Shown: in pieces, positions 51,257-61,180 of the stretch
Numbering within the stretch: the first letter of the stretch is position 1
Layout of the letters: each line of letters opens with the position of its first letter
From: Sulfolobales archaeon
GTDB taxonomy: Archaea > Thermoproteota > Thermoprotei_A > Sulfolobales > NBVN01
Reading direction: 5' to 3'
Length of the DNA: 64,000 nt
Assembly: GCA_026413885.1 (NCBI GenBank)
Contig: JAOAKA010000002.1
Span: 124,001-188,000 of the forward strand
Made by a program: the position numbers and the translations under genes
Notes under the pieces: generated by a model
What the model saw: only the letters and a program-made list of their open reading frames with translations
Told to the model about the DNA's origin: nothing
Database searches by the model: none

Positions 51257-51746
51257 ATTCGTACCCAGAGACTTCAGACCCTTTCTCTACGTCGAAATAT
51301 ATTATTCGACTATCTACGAGATTGTAGGAGCAGCCGAAGTCTGCTCTAACAACCCTAAAGTTCTCAGGGAAAACCCACATAACTCTATAGTCGTATTCAA
51401 CTCGCTCTTTCTCGTAGTAGTTCTCGTAGAGATTGATACCCTTAGATACATCTCCTTTGAAGAGTATGAGGAATTCGACGTACGGTCTCTTGGCTGAAAA
51501 TAGAAAGCCTACCTCGACGTGGGCTACACCTGCCCTAACATTCTTCTTGTTGATTAAGATCTTCTCTGAATCTAGAAATGTCTGCATGTTTTTTCTCATA
51601 GCCTCGATTTCTAGCTTCTTATTCGATAGTGACGAAACTGAGTGATATAGTTCTTCGTCGGGATCCCAGTAGAAGAATAGAATTTTCTGTCTAAATTCAC
51701 CACTAGAATCAACACTAAAGAAGCCGTATCCGTACTTCGGCTTCAA
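51234..51746 (-). CDS. Hypothetical protein, unknown
   Basis: This 170-residue protein shows no recognised domain. It contains several beta strands with aromatic residues (KYGYGFFSVDSSGEFRQKILFFYWDPDEELY) and a mid region AGVAHVEVGFLFSAKRPYVEFLILFKGD. It starts at TTG inside the end of the Lrp regulator gene (4-nt overlap), so the two are co-translated and perhaps functionally linked. It overlaps the tail of the convergent primase gene. Confidence 0.6.
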   Translation of the reverse strand: MKPKYGYGFFSVDSSGEFRQKILFFYWDPDEELYHSVSSLSNKKLEIEAMRKNMQTFLDSEKILINKKNVRAGVAHVEVGFLFSAKRPYVEFLILFKGDVSKGINLYENYYEKERVEYDYRVMWVFPENFRVVRADFGCSYNLVDSRIIYFDVEKGSEVSGYEFIEFLVL

Positions 51747-52198
51747 GGAAGAATCACTTTATCTTCCTTTATAGTTCTTAGCACGACAAGTGTTGACGTA
51801 TTTAGAACTCCATCTATCGAGCCTATCTGGTCTAGCACCTTAGATAGCTCGGTGTGGTCTTGAACTAGTAGAGAGCAGACTAAAGTCCACTCACCTGTGA
51901 CATCGTAGATATCTCGAATTTGCGGTATACCACTTAATGCTTCAACGACTTTATTAAACTTCTTTACGTCTATCGACATAAAGATTAGCGCTTTAAGTCT
52001 GTAGCCAAGTAGTTCGGAGTCTACTACAGCCACTATCTTCTTTATAAATCCCTGCTCTTTGAGTCTCTTTATTCTCATATACGCTGTTGAAGGACTAACA
52101 CCAACTTTCTTCGCTATCTCTACATAGGTTAAATCTGCGTTTTCCTGAAGTATCTTCAATAGCTTCTCATCTACTTCATCTAGTACTCTACTGCTCAT
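51743..52198 (-). CDS. Lrp/AsnC-family transcription regulator
   Basis: This 151-residue protein has the Lrp helix-turn-helix (LDEVDEKLLKILQENADLTYVEIAKKVGVSPSTAYMRIKRLKEQGFIKK, residues 3-53) and a RAM ligand domain (LIFMSIDVKKFNKVVEAL, then RDIYDVTGEWTLVCSLLV). Members sense amino acids and act as octamers. The ligand and targets are unknown, although an agmatinase and glycine decarboxylase lie close by. Co-transcribed with the downstream unknown gene. Confidence 0.92.
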   Translation of the reverse strand: MSSRVLDEVDEKLLKILQENADLTYVEIAKKVGVSPSTAYMRIKRLKEQGFIKKIVAVVDSELLGYRLKALIFMSIDVKKFNKVVEALSGIPQIRDIYDVTGEWTLVCSLLVQDHTELSKVLDQIGSIDGVLNTSTLVVLRTIKEDKVILP

Positions 52199-52243
52199 AG
52201 TAAGAGTCCGTAGATATATTCAGAGTGGATTAAAAGCTTTTTA

Positions 52244-52978
52244 TTAGGCTTGAGGAGCTAGTATATATCTTACTAAAACATCTCCAGGCACTCTAAACAA
52301 CATGCTAAGAGGACTTGAGGTGCTGAGAGAAAGTTCTAAGTTATCTGTCAGTCCCAGTAGGGGGGCTATCTTATAGAGATATGCTTCTTCATAGCTAGAC
52401 TTAACACTCTCTTTAAACTCTATATCAATCACCGAGCCGGCTATTCTAGAGAGTTTTACTGTAGAGCCTCCTCTTAAAATCATATAGTCAGCTGATGGAA
52501 CTTCTATTTCTACTACACCAGTTCCTCCTACAGACGACATAGCTTGTTTGAAAGCGTTTGAGAGAATTAGTGCTCTAACTTTAAACTCAAGTTTTAACTC
52601 GGGGATTTCCTCAGCTGGGACCTCTATAGACCTAAACTTAAATGACTTAGACGTAGTTCCTTCAATATTTATTTTATAGAAGCTTTCACTAGCTGAGAAC
52701 TTAGCTACATCGGCTTTCTTAGGTTTAGGAATTACTTTCAGAAGTGCGTTGAGATTTACACCTACACTGAACTCGGTTTCTACGTTATACATAGTAAATG
52801 CTGATGAAGGAATTTCAAGCTCTATTAATGATAGTCTAGCTGGGTCGAGTGCTTTAATCCGGAGACTGTTGGGATCGAGTTTTAAGAGTACTTCATCAGC
52901 TACTTCACCAACAGCTTCAAGTAGAGAAATGAAGACTTTAGCAGACGGAAACTCAAAGCTAGCTAAATATTTCTCCAT
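52244..52978 (-). CDS. pcn: DNA sliding clamp PCNA, second paralogue
   Basis: This 244-residue protein has the PCNA fold: FPSAKVFISLLEAVGEVADEVLLKLDPNSLRIKALDPARLSLIELEIPSSAF in domain 1, the linker, and EEAYLYKIAPLLGLTDNLELSLSTSSPLSMLFRVPGDVLVRYILAPQ in domain 2. Differences from the first PCNA (41.3 kb) suggest a heteromeric ring; a third subunit would lie outside the window. It sits next to the primase large subunit gene. It starts at ATG. Confidence 0.95.
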   Translation of the reverse strand: MEKYLASFEFPSAKVFISLLEAVGEVADEVLLKLDPNSLRIKALDPARLSLIELEIPSSAFTMYNVETEFSVGVNLNALLKVIPKPKKADVAKFSASESFYKINIEGTTSKSFKFRSIEVPAEEIPELKLEFKVRALILSNAFKQAMSSVGGTGVVEIEVPSADYMILRGGSTVKLSRIAGSVIDIEFKESVKSSYEEAYLYKIAPLLGLTDNLELSLSTSSPLSMLFRVPGDVLVRYILAPQA

Positions 52979-53169
52979 ACCGCAATTCCTAGCTATATAA
53001 GAGTGATAAGCAATATAAGAACGACAGCATGATGTAGTTCTTCGGAGCTGATGGATGAAGAACCGTGTGAGGGCTGACGTAGAGGGGTTATATTAGTAGA
53101 TATGTGTGGGTGGTGTTCAACCTAATCCTGCCTTTAAGTTATACGGCATTACGATATCTGGGTCTGACT

Positions 53170-54093
53170 TTGAGTAACAGTGCTGAACTCTTCATAACTA
53201 GGTTACCCCACGTCTTCGGTGGAATTAGTGGTAGAAGAGATAGAACTCCTTTTAGTGTAGTAGGAGTTCCTCTAGATATGACATCGTCATTTAGACCAGG
53301 CTATAGGCAGGCACCTCTCAGTGTAAGAATAGCCGCTCAAAACTTAGAGTACTACTCGATGAGATTTGATGTAGATGTAGAGGACTTTCTATATGTAGAT
53401 GAAGGAGATGTAGTACTACCTCAAGACAGTGTGTTAAAAGCTGTTGAAGTAGTGAAAACAGTAGCAGAATATCTCTTCTCGAGCGGCAGGGTCCCGGTCT
53501 TCATAGGTGGTGAACACACTCTAACTGCAGGGGCTACTAGAGCTGCTGCCGATGTCTTCGGTAGGAGTATGTGTGTTCTAGTATTTGACGCACACGCAGA
53601 TCTGAGAGCTGAGTACTCGGGGACTAAGTACAGCCACGCATGTGTCATTAGTAGACTACTCGACTTTCTAAGTAGAGACAACATCTACCTAGTAGGAACG
53701 AGGGCTATGAGTAAGTATGAGTACGAGAAGCTGAAGAATACCGGAATGCGCTATCTCACCTCTAGATCAATCAAGAAATTCGGCATAAAGCATGCGGCGA
53801 GCTCTCTGCTAGACTACATCAATACCTGTGGGAAAATCTATCTGTCAGTAGACGTAGATGTATTTGACCCTGCTTACGCACCCGGGGTGGCGACTCCAGA
53901 ACCAGATGGAGTAACTCCCACAGAGTTCTTTGAGATACTCTACGAAATTATAAACAATAAGTTTGTAGCTCTAGATGTTGTTGAGGTAACACCTCCGTAC
54001 GACTTATCTGCGATAACTTCTATGCTAGCTGCTAAGGTAATTATAGAGTTCATGGCCGGTCTCTACACACACGCAGCTACTAATCGAATATAG
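53170..54093 (+). CDS. speB: Agmatinase (ureohydrolase family)
   Basis: This manganese enzyme splits agmatine into putrescine and urea, supplying polyamines, or acts as a related ureohydrolase. The protein of about 307 residues shows the metal-binding motifs GGEHTLTAG, FDAHADLRAEY and SVDVDVFDPAYAPGVATPEPDG. I place the start at TTG 53170 because a TATA-like TTTAAGTTATA (53133-53143) lies 25-30 nt upstream and the family sequence begins there. An in-frame GTG at 53104 would add 22 hydrophobic residues. Arginase activity cannot be fully excluded. Confidence 0.88.
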   Translation: MSNSAELFITRLPHVFGGISGRRDRTPFSVVGVPLDMTSSFRPGYRQAPLSVRIAAQNLEYYSMRFDVDVEDFLYVDEGDVVLPQDSVLKAVEVVKTVAEYLFSSGRVPVFIGGEHTLTAGATRAAADVFGRSMCVLVFDAHADLRAEYSGTKYSHACVISRLLDFLSRDNIYLVGTRAMSKYEYEKLKNTGMRYLTSRSIKKFGIKHAASSLLDYINTCGKIYLSVDVDVFDPAYAPGVATPEPDGVTPTEFFEILYEIINNKFVALDVVEVTPPYDLSAITSMLAAKVIIEFMAGLYTHAATNRI

Positions 54094-54266
54094 CACATCT
54101 CAGCAAGTCTACACATTATTCGATATAGCACTAACTCCATGCTCACGATCTACGATAGAGTTTAGATAGCTGGAGAGATAGACTAGGGGTACTTAATCAC
54201 TTTTAAACACCCTGCTGCTCTAACTGACTTATTTAGCTACAGTTATACCTACTCTCGGGCGACTTC

Positions 54267-55649
54267 ATGCCTCATCCGTGGATACCTAATTCCTATGTAA
54301 AGAGCGAGTTAATGAAGGAGTTGGGGATTTCTTCGATTCTCGAGCTCTTTAGAGATATTCCGAGAGAGCTTCTATTGATGGAATACCCTAGGGTTGGATA
54401 CGGTTCTCCACTGACAGAGTATCAGCTTACTCGAGTCTTTAGTGAGTTAATGAAGAAGAACACCTATAGCTACAAGCTGCCTCCGTTTCTAGGTGGTGGA
54501 GTCTGCTTTCACTACGTCCCCTCTGTAGTAAGACATATTGCCGGTAGATCTGAGTTATATACCGCCTATACTCCATACCAGCCGGAAGTAGCTCAAGGGA
54601 TAACTCAAGCACTATTCGAATACCAGAGCTTGGTCGCCGACCTGTACGGAGTTGACGTAGTAAATGCGTCTCTCTACAATGGGTCGACAGCTCTAGCGGA
54701 AGCTATTAGAATGGCTGTGAGAGTTACTGGAAGAAGAAACATCGTTCTACCCAGAAGTCTTCACCCAGAGATAGTTGAAGTAGCTAGAACCTGGTCTGAA
54801 CCGGTAGGCATATCCATACACTTAGTAGATTACGATAGTGAAACAGGTAGAGTAGATTTAAGCAAGCTTGAAGACTGTGTAAGAAAGAATAAGCCTGCCG
54901 CAGTATTCATTCAGACTCCCAACTTCTTCGGCATTGTTGAAGTAGAGCTTAGAAAAATCTTTGAAATAGCTCATGAAGTAGGTTCTCTAGCTGCTGTATA
55001 TGAAGACCCGATATTTACAGGAATTCTAGAAGCTCCGGGAAGGCTAGGGGCCGATATAGTAATTGGTGATACATCGTCAATTGGGAGTGGACTCAACTTC
55101 GGTGGTCCTTCAGCGGGGATCTTAGGAATTAGAGACCCCGAGGAGAAACTTCTTAGACAGCTGCCGGGGAGACTGATAGGATATACAAAGACGGTTAGTG
55201 GTGAAGACTGGGGGTACGTAATGGTTCTACAAACCCGAGAGCAGCATATTAGAAGAGAAAGAGCTACATCAAACATAACGACGAACTCCGCTCTTGAAGC
55301 TATTAAAGCCGCTGTATATCTAACCCTACTAGGTTCTGAGGGTCTGAGAAAGCTTGGAGAAGCAATTGCTGGAAGAACAGAGTTTCTAGTAGAGAAGTTA
55401 GTGGATGCTGGTCTCGAGCTTACCTTTTCGAGAGGCACACATCTCCGTGAAGTCCTCTTTAAGCACTCAAAGATGGCTGAACTCCGAAGCTTCCTGAAGG
55501 AGCAGGGGATCTATATCGGACCGCTAGCCGGTAGATTCTATTCTGAACTAAGTGACTGTGGATTAGTGTGTGTTACGGAAACCCACTCAAAGCAAGATAT
55601 AGAGACTCTCTCCAACCTAGTTAGAGAGTTTCTTCAGGTGAGAGCCTGA
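54267..55649 (+). CDS. gcvPA: Glycine dehydrogenase (decarboxylating) subunit 1
   Basis: This is the alpha half of the PLP-dependent P-protein of the glycine cleavage system. The 460-residue protein shows MPHPWIPNSYVKSELMKELG at the start, SPLTEYQL-type contacts, YTPYQPEVAQGITQALFEYQS and AGILGIRDPEEKLLRQLPGRLIGYT. It starts at ATG and its stop codon region overlaps the start of gcvPB by one base. In archaea and many bacteria the P-protein is split in this way. Confidence 0.96.
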   Translation: MPHPWIPNSYVKSELMKELGISSILELFRDIPRELLLMEYPRVGYGSPLTEYQLTRVFSELMKKNTYSYKLPPFLGGGVCFHYVPSVVRHIAGRSELYTAYTPYQPEVAQGITQALFEYQSLVADLYGVDVVNASLYNGSTALAEAIRMAVRVTGRRNIVLPRSLHPEIVEVARTWSEPVGISIHLVDYDSETGRVDLSKLEDCVRKNKPAAVFIQTPNFFGIVEVELRKIFEIAHEVGSLAAVYEDPIFTGILEAPGRLGADIVIGDTSSIGSGLNFGGPSAGILGIRDPEEKLLRQLPGRLIGYTKTVSGEDWGYVMVLQTREQHIRRERATSNITTNSALEAIKAAVYLTLLGSEGLRKLGEAIAGRTEFLVEKLVDAGLELTFSRGTHLREVLFKHSKMAELRSFLKEQGIYIGPLAGRFYSELSDCGLVCVTETHSKQDIETLSNLVREFLQVRA

Positions 55650-57166
55650 TGAGAAACTTCAGGCAGGCTAAATGGAGTGAACCTCTAGTTTACGAAGTAA
55701 GTCGAGATAGAAAGGAAGGAGTTCTGATAGACAGTGAATTTAGAGATTACACTGTTAAGTTCTTCAATAAGCTACCTGAGGGGGTAGCTAGAAGGGAGCT
55801 GCTTCCAATTCCCTCGCTAAGTGAAGTTGAAGTAATAAGACACTTCATGAGACTCTCACAAATGTCTTACGGTGTAGACTTCGGGCCGGTCCCCCTAGGT
55901 TCCTGCACTATGAAGTATAACCCCAAGATCTGTGAGGAACTATCTGGAGATAGAGAAATTACGGAAGCTCACCCGTATCTCGATGACGACAGTGTTCAGG
56001 GAATACTTGAAGTGATATATATTCTTCAGAAGTGGCTATCTGAGCTAGTCGGGATGGATGTCTGCTCTATTCAAACACCAGCCGGCTCCGCGGGAGAGTT
56101 TACTGGTGCTCTAATGATCAAGAAGTATCACGTAGACCGCGGTGAAAACCAGAGAGACGAGATGATTGTCCCAGATAGCGCACACGGAAGCAATCCAGCA
56201 AGTGCGGTTATGGCTGGATTTAAGGTAGTTAGAATACCTACAGACTCCAGAGGAAATACCGACCTAGAGGCTTTAAGAGCAGCTCTAAACAGGAAAACAG
56301 CTGGTATAATGCTCACCAACCCTAATACCCTCGGTCTCTTCGAGGAATACATAATCGACATAGCTAGAGAAGTCCACAACGCCGGCGGTCTCCTCTACTA
56401 CGACGGAGCTAATCTAAACGGTATAGTTGGATATGTGAGACCTGGTGATATGGGATTTGATGTAGCACATTTAAATCTTCACAAGACATTTGCCGCACCA
56501 CATGGGGGTGGAGGTCCGGGTGCTGGAGCCATATGTGCCAGAGGTGTTCTAACTGACTACGTGCCGGTGCCGATAGTAGACTACGACGGTAGGAAGTACT
56601 ACTTGAAGTATGACGTACCTAAGACTATCGGTAGAATTAGCTGGTTTTATGGGAACATAGTGCCTGCCGTAAAGTCTTTTCTATACATAGCTACTCTAGG
56701 ACCTCAGATCAGGGAAGTAGCTGAAATATCCACTCTAAATACAAACTACTTACTTAAAAAACTCTCATCACTATCTGGAGTAGACTTAGTATACGGTTAC
56801 GGAAGGTGGAGAAAGCACGAGTTTGTCGTAAGTTTCGAGAAGCTATATAAGGAAACAGGTGTTGGAGCTGAAGATGTAGCAAAAGCACTACTAGATAGAG
56901 GACTTCACGCACCAACGATACTATTCCCACTCATAGTACCGGAAGCACACATGATTGAAGTTACAGAGACGGAGACTAAGGAGAATTTAGACCGCTTAGC
57001 GGAAGCATATAAGGAAATCATTGCTACCGCACACACAGATCCAGCTGAAATTAAGAAATCTCCACGTGATACATCAATAGAGAGACTCGATACAGTCTAC
57101 GGTAACTTACCGAAGAATGTAGTTTTAACCTATAGGTCTCTAGTAAAGAAAAAGCGTGAGACTTAG
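55649..57166 (+). CDS. gcvPB: Glycine dehydrogenase (decarboxylating) subunit 2
   Basis: This is the beta half of the P-protein and carries the PLP lysine in LNLHKTFAAPHGGGGPGAGA. The 505-residue protein also shows FGPVPLGSCTMKYNPKICEEL and IQTPAGSAGEFTGALMIKKY. It directly follows gcvPA with a one-base overlap. GcvT, GcvH and the lipoamide dehydrogenase are not in the window. Confidence 0.97.
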   Translation: MRNFRQAKWSEPLVYEVSRDRKEGVLIDSEFRDYTVKFFNKLPEGVARRELLPIPSLSEVEVIRHFMRLSQMSYGVDFGPVPLGSCTMKYNPKICEELSGDREITEAHPYLDDDSVQGILEVIYILQKWLSELVGMDVCSIQTPAGSAGEFTGALMIKKYHVDRGENQRDEMIVPDSAHGSNPASAVMAGFKVVRIPTDSRGNTDLEALRAALNRKTAGIMLTNPNTLGLFEEYIIDIAREVHNAGGLLYYDGANLNGIVGYVRPGDMGFDVAHLNLHKTFAAPHGGGGPGAGAICARGVLTDYVPVPIVDYDGRKYYLKYDVPKTIGRISWFYGNIVPAVKSFLYIATLGPQIREVAEISTLNTNYLLKKLSSLSGVDLVYGYGRWRKHEFVVSFEKLYKETGVGAEDVAKALLDRGLHAPTILFPLIVPEAHMIEVTETETKENLDRLAEAYKEIIATAHTDPAEIKKSPRDTSIERLDTVYGNLPKNVVLTYRSLVKKKRET

Positions 57167-57177
57167 ACCTGCCGCCT

Positions 57178-58542
57178 CTAGCCGCCACCTCTCAATACTC
57201 TTGCTCTATACTCACTCAATAGGTTTTTGACTCTCTGAGACCACATTGGAAGCTCTCGTGGAGACTGTGGATATGATTCGTAGAGGGCTCTCACCTTACT
57301 CATGTACTCTGAAACAGTCTTCAGCTTAAGTAGTAGTGAGGGCCTCCTCAACCCGGCTAAGATTCTGTGTGCCTTATCGATTACCGATAGCTCCAGATAG
57401 CCCTTGAGCGATAATGTATTTAAGTCTTCCTCTCTGATTATTCTTCGACTCATCCCGAACTCAATGTCTTCGTCAGATAGCTCTTGGAGGAATAATCTGA
57501 ACACATTTAAAACAGCTTGCTTAACTCCGTAGTTACTCATGTAACATAGATTGGCGTTCCACAGACTTTCAGCATCTACTCTCCCGGTCTCCATACCTTC
57601 TACTACTGCCTTAGAGACACAGCTAGCTGACACCATGGCGGAGCCCTTACCACCCCCGTGCACTGGGTTAACAGTGTATGCCGCATCGCCTATGACTGCT
57701 ATACCATTCCAGACGAGAGTGCTGAGCGGCTCTCTCGTAGGCACTAGAGCTCCTCCAGCTTCAACTAACTCACTATTCTTAAACATCTCTCTGCTGAGAA
57801 CATACTGATATAGTAGGGTCTTAGGATCTTGATAGCCGCGGCCTCCTTGTATCCCCAGTCCTACGTTTACGTAGCTATCTCTATGTGAATACGGAAATAA
57901 CCACCAGTATCCGCCGGGGGCGACCTGCTTACTTACGTATATCCTGAGTATGTCGGATTCTTCAACTTCGTGCTGGAGTCTCCGGACTTCTCTATAGGCT
58001 ATATTGCTATCTACCATATCTAGCTCCTCACTTACAGGCCAGTCTCTCGGCAGTCTCCTCGCTATAGCTCTAGCGTTTCCTGAAGCATCTATAACTACTC
58101 TAGCAGCAACTTCCACAGACTTACCTTCCTTCCAGAGGATTACACCTCGGATTGACCCATCTCTAACAATTGGGCTTACAGCAGCTGTGTTGGTCGCAAT
58201 CTCCAGTCCTGAGTTTAGAGCTTGCCTGACTAAGTATTTAACTAATTCAATTCTGTCAATTAAATATCCATCACCCACTACTCTAAACCTCACGTTCTCG
58301 CTCGGTGAGTAGATATCGATACCTCTGACAGAGCCTTCCACTATGTTCTGTGGGAGATCCATCAAGTTTAAAAACTCTAGGTGGTGTTTACCTATCGCAT
58401 CACCGCAAGGTTTATCTCCGAGTCTCTCATATGATTTAACATCTACAGCAAGAACTTTGAAACCGGCTTTCGATAGTGTGTGAGATACATATGCACCAGC
58501 AACTCCTAGACCAACTACGATTACATCGTAGGTGTCCCCCAT
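57178..58542 (-). CDS. Geranylgeranyl reductase family protein
   Basis: This FAD enzyme most likely saturates the isoprenoid chains of archaeal membrane lipids. The 454-residue protein has the dinucleotide motif VIVVGLGVAGAYVSHTLSKAGFKVLAVD at the N-terminus, KPCGDAIGKHHLEFL, a mid motif PGGYWWLFPYSHRDSYVNVGLGIQGG and the FAD end VNPVHGGGKGSAMVSA. Both early Cys-containing and late Gly-rich motifs are those of digeranylgeranylglycerophospholipid reductase. It converges with gcvPB and is divergent from the OsmC gene. Confidence 0.92.
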   Translation of the reverse strand: MGDTYDVIVVGLGVAGAYVSHTLSKAGFKVLAVDVKSYERLGDKPCGDAIGKHHLEFLNLMDLPQNIVEGSVRGIDIYSPSENVRFRVVGDGYLIDRIELVKYLVRQALNSGLEIATNTAAVSPIVRDGSIRGVILWKEGKSVEVAARVVIDASGNARAIARRLPRDWPVSEELDMVDSNIAYREVRRLQHEVEESDILRIYVSKQVAPGGYWWLFPYSHRDSYVNVGLGIQGGRGYQDPKTLLYQYVLSREMFKNSELVEAGGALVPTREPLSTLVWNGIAVIGDAAYTVNPVHGGGKGSAMVSASCVSKAVVEGMETGRVDAESLWNANLCYMSNYGVKQAVLNVFRLFLQELSDEDIEFGMSRRIIREEDLNTLSLKGYLELSVIDKAHRILAGLRRPSLLLKLKTVSEYMSKVRALYESYPQSPRELPMWSQRVKNLLSEYRARVLRGGG

Positions 58543-58662
58543 ATCTCTACAGCCGTAACGTATTTACAAATAAGCTATAAAACAACCCAACTGTTTCGAG
58601 AAAGCGGGTGGAAATGCCTGAGAATATATTCCTAGTTGCGTAATATTAAATGGTGGACCCTC

Positions 58663-59109
58663 GTGAGTAAGGTTTCATATAAAGACCAACAAGTCACCGT
58701 AGTAGGAACTAGAGCATCACCAGATAAGCCGTTGAAGATGGTTGTTAAAGCTGGAGCTTATGAAATAGTTCTAGATAAAGTTGGTGGTGAAGCCCCTTCA
58801 CCTATAGAGTACCTCCTAGCTTCTCACGCAGGCTGCATCAACATCGTCGGCGAGATTGTAGCTAAAGACATGAACATCAAGATCTCCGACCTAAAAGTGG
58901 AAATAGTTGGAGTATTCAATCCATCTAAGCTAATGACTGGGGTAGGTGAAAGAGCGGGCTATAGAGAAATAAGTGTGAAAGTCTTTGTTAAGTCAGAGGC
59001 TAGCGCAGAGACGCTGAGAGAGTGGTTTAGCAAGATTAGAGAGAGATGCCCGATAGAGGATAATCTAGCAAATCCGACACCAATTAAGAGTGAGATTGTG
59101 AAGCTCTAG
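58663..59109 (+). CDS. OsmC-family peroxidase
   Basis: This protein of about 148 residues has the OsmC fold that reduces organic peroxides through two cysteines. These are seen in YLLASHAGCINIVGEI and IRERCPIEDNLANPTPI. The GTG at 58663 is preceded by GGTGGA; a TTG at 58636 in the same frame would add nine residues without a ribosome site at good distance. It is divergent from the lipid reductase gene. Confidence 0.9.
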   Translation: MSKVSYKDQQVTVVGTRASPDKPLKMVVKAGAYEIVLDKVGGEAPSPIEYLLASHAGCINIVGEIVAKDMNIKISDLKVEIVGVFNPSKLMTGVGERAGYREISVKVFVKSEASAETLREWFSKIRERCPIEDNLANPTPIKSEIVKL

Positions 59110-59126
59110 GAGTGCGCAAATAGATC

Positions 59127-59447
59127 TCAGGACTGTTCTTTTTTATATTTAAGTGCTATAATTCTCTCAAACTCTGAGATAGCTTTATCTACCTCCCAAT
59201 CTATTTGAGCTAGAATTTCTGGCGATATCGGGACTGGACTCGTAAGAACTACGTCTACAGCTACGTCTAGAGTTTCACCTAGCTCTACTTCTATTGATAC
59301 CTGGAAGTCTAATCCCGGAATAGTAGCTCTAAGGTGGTTTAATAGGAGGTCTTCGAGGAGCTGCGATAGCTCTAATAGAGCTGTTTGATCTATACTCTCC
59401 AGCTTTAGACCTAGGTTCACAATGTTTCTTACGGTCTTTCTCCCCAA
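59127..59447 (-). CDS. Conserved archaeal hypothetical protein (DUF3194-like)
   Basis: This 106-residue protein has an N-terminal helix pair (IDQTALLELSQLLEDLLLNHLRA), a beta hairpin with acidic residues (FQVSIEVELGETLDVAVDVVLTSP) and a C-terminal helix (AQIDWEVDKAISEFERIIAL). The pattern resembles the small archaeal family DUF3194, whose function is unknown. It starts at TTG. The CoA biosynthesis genes lie upstream on the same strand, 78 nt away. Confidence 0.55.
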   Translation of the reverse strand: MGRKTVRNIVNLGLKLESIDQTALLELSQLLEDLLLNHLRATIPGLDFQVSIEVELGETLDVAVDVVLTSPVPISPEILAQIDWEVDKAISEFERIIALKYKKEQS

Positions 59448-59491
59448 GTCACATCACTTTATAAGACTGTGTGCAGAGTATACTTGGTCAG

Positions 59492-59532
59492 ACCCTGAGG
59501 ACAGCCGCTGATGCGGCAGTGTGATTCAGGGT
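59492..59532 (-). other. Hairpin at the end of the phosphopantothenate synthetase gene
   Basis: On the minus strand ACCCTGA (59532-59526) pairs with TCAGGGT (59498-59492), and between them GCCGC (59517-59513) and GCGGC (59508-59504) form an inner 5-bp stem with a 4-nt loop. The stop codon of the gene lies in the outer stem. It could protect or end the mRNA, or be part of a small RNA. Function is unproven. Confidence 0.4.
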
Positions 59533-60320
59533 TCTCCAGGCGACCGAGTTTTCACTCTCAATTTTTCTGAGAGTTCTCTCAGTCTCTGATTTATGTGGTC
59601 GAGGACTTCAGAGAGTACTTCGTTATTGCTGTAACTGCGGAGGATTTCTTCTAGGTGATTTCTCGATTCTGTTCTCACTGATTTCAATAGATCTACAAGC
59701 TTAGGTATAGCTCTAACGACATTATCTACTATAGTTATAGAAGCAGCTAGTGAAGTTCTCGATAAGGGGTTTAAGTCTATAGCAATTACAGTCTTACCCA
59801 TTTTTCTTAGAGCTTCTGTTCTATCACCATCTTCTAGAGCTACTAGAACTACGTCTGCTACGTATATTCCTCTAGGACTCACTCTCCGCCTCTCACTAAA
59901 TAGCTCAGGTATGGTGGCTGTAGCATCATTGACACCGAGTACTTCGTCTGCTCCATGTGATCTAAGTACTTCCGCAATCTTTCTAGCACGCTCCTCCGAC
60001 CTGTAGAATAAGTTTACCTCTATCTTAGCATTTACTGCTCTAGCCAGCTTAACGACGTCTCCCGGAACGAGAGCGGCCACATTTCCATTTACCGATATAA
60101 CTGGGTGTCTAGCTAGCAGAAGTGCGGCTGCTGCTGCTTTCATAGCTTTGAGAGCTGGTTCAATTGTATTCTCACCTATTAAGTAGTCGAAGCACTCACC
60201 TCTACCGTGTGCGATGAGTCCCTGCGGAACTACGTAACCTTCTTCAAAACCTTCAACTAGCTTCTCTCTAACTACGAGTGACTCGTATCTCGGATGTGTG
60301 CGCGGTATCTCAGTTCTCAA
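59526..60320 (-). CDS. 4-phosphopantoate--beta-alanine ligase (archaeal phosphopantothenate synthetase)
   Basis: This archaeal enzyme joins 4-phosphopantoate and beta-alanine with ATP on the way to CoA. The 264-residue protein shows [46 protein letters not shown] and [23 protein letters not shown], typical of COG1701. It overlaps the pantoate kinase gene by 4 nt, which acts just before it in the pathway, while CoaBC acts just after. Confidence 0.94.
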   Translation of the reverse strand: MRTEIPRTHPRYESLVVREKLVEGFEEGYVVPQGLIAHGRGECFDYLIGENTIEPALKAMKAAAAALLLARHPVISVNGNVAALVPGDVVKLARAVNAKIEVNLFYRSEERARKIAEVLRSHGADEVLGVNDATATIPELFSERRRVSPRGIYVADVVLVALEDGDRTEALRKMGKTVIAIDLNPLSRTSLAASITIVDNVVRAIPKLVDLLKSVRTESRNHLEEILRSYSNNEVLSEVLDHINQRLRELSEKLRVKTRSPGEP

Positions 60321-61180
60321 GATATCACCACATATCCTTGCTTAGCTAACTTAAACACTGGTAGTGAATACCGACAGAGTCTATCTACTGCTTGACGGAC
60401 AGCCGAACTATAGCCGACTTCGTGGACTACAACTAGGAGAGACTTCTTAATAAAGTAACCTAAGACTATCTCTGATAGATTTCTAAATGCTTCATCCAGC
60501 TTCCTAGAGGTCTCACGAGACATGAACCCAACCCCCATCGAGAACTCTCTCGATAACCTCAGGAAGTTCTCTAAATCAGGCTTATCGACAAACTCCTTAA
60601 ATACTCTAGGACCTATAGCAGTGAATTTATCTGCGAATTTGTAGAGCATTTCCTTAGTGGTAATTCTCTCCTCTAAGACACCCAAAGTGATTTCAACATC
60701 TCTAGTTGGAAATGAATATGCTTCACCAACACCTGGAGGACCCGGCTTCTTTCTGAGCACCAAGCCCCCGCCCACTGACTGACATATGACATCACCGAGA
60801 CCTCCACTAGTCTCAACCTCTATTCTATGTGCCAGTGAGCCGACTGCATTAACACCTACTTCAGCATCTCTACTGAGGTAGAGGTAGGTATATGCGAGAG
60901 CGATTGCGATAGCTCCACTGACAGCTGAGCCAACACCTAGAGGTACTGGAGAGAGACCGTGTATTGAAATACCTAAGTGTAGTAAGTCTCGAACTATAGA
61001 GTGGTATTCCTTAAAGCAGACGCCATTTAAATATAGTGGGCAGGGGCTTCTAGTGAGTTTAAAAACTACTGGTGGTTCCAGTGTTAAGCTAGCACCTATA
61101 GACCCAGTGTCTAGGTAAGAGCTTCCTCTATAGGGAATCCAGAAGCCACTGACATTGAGAGGCACTAAGATAACGGTCAA
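60317..61180 (-). CDS. Pantoate kinase
   Basis: This GHMP-family kinase phosphorylates pantoate with ATP, the archaeal alternative to pantothenate kinase. The 287-residue protein shows the ATP loop [25 protein letters not shown], the mid motif [22 protein letters not shown] and a C-terminal region typical of the family. It starts at TTG and overlaps both neighbours by 4 nt, so the three CoA genes are one operon. Confidence 0.94.
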   Translation of the reverse strand: MTVILVPLNVSGFWIPYRGSSYLDTGSIGASLTLEPPVVFKLTRSPCPLYLNGVCFKEYHSIVRDLLHLGISIHGLSPVPLGVGSAVSGAIAIALAYTYLYLSRDAEVGVNAVGSLAHRIEVETSGGLGDVICQSVGGGLVLRKKPGPPGVGEAYSFPTRDVEITLGVLEERITTKEMLYKFADKFTAIGPRVFKEFVDKPDLENFLRLSREFSMGVGFMSRETSRKLDEAFRNLSEIVLGYFIKKSLLVVVHEVGYSSAVRQAVDRLCRYSLPVFKLAKQGYVVIS

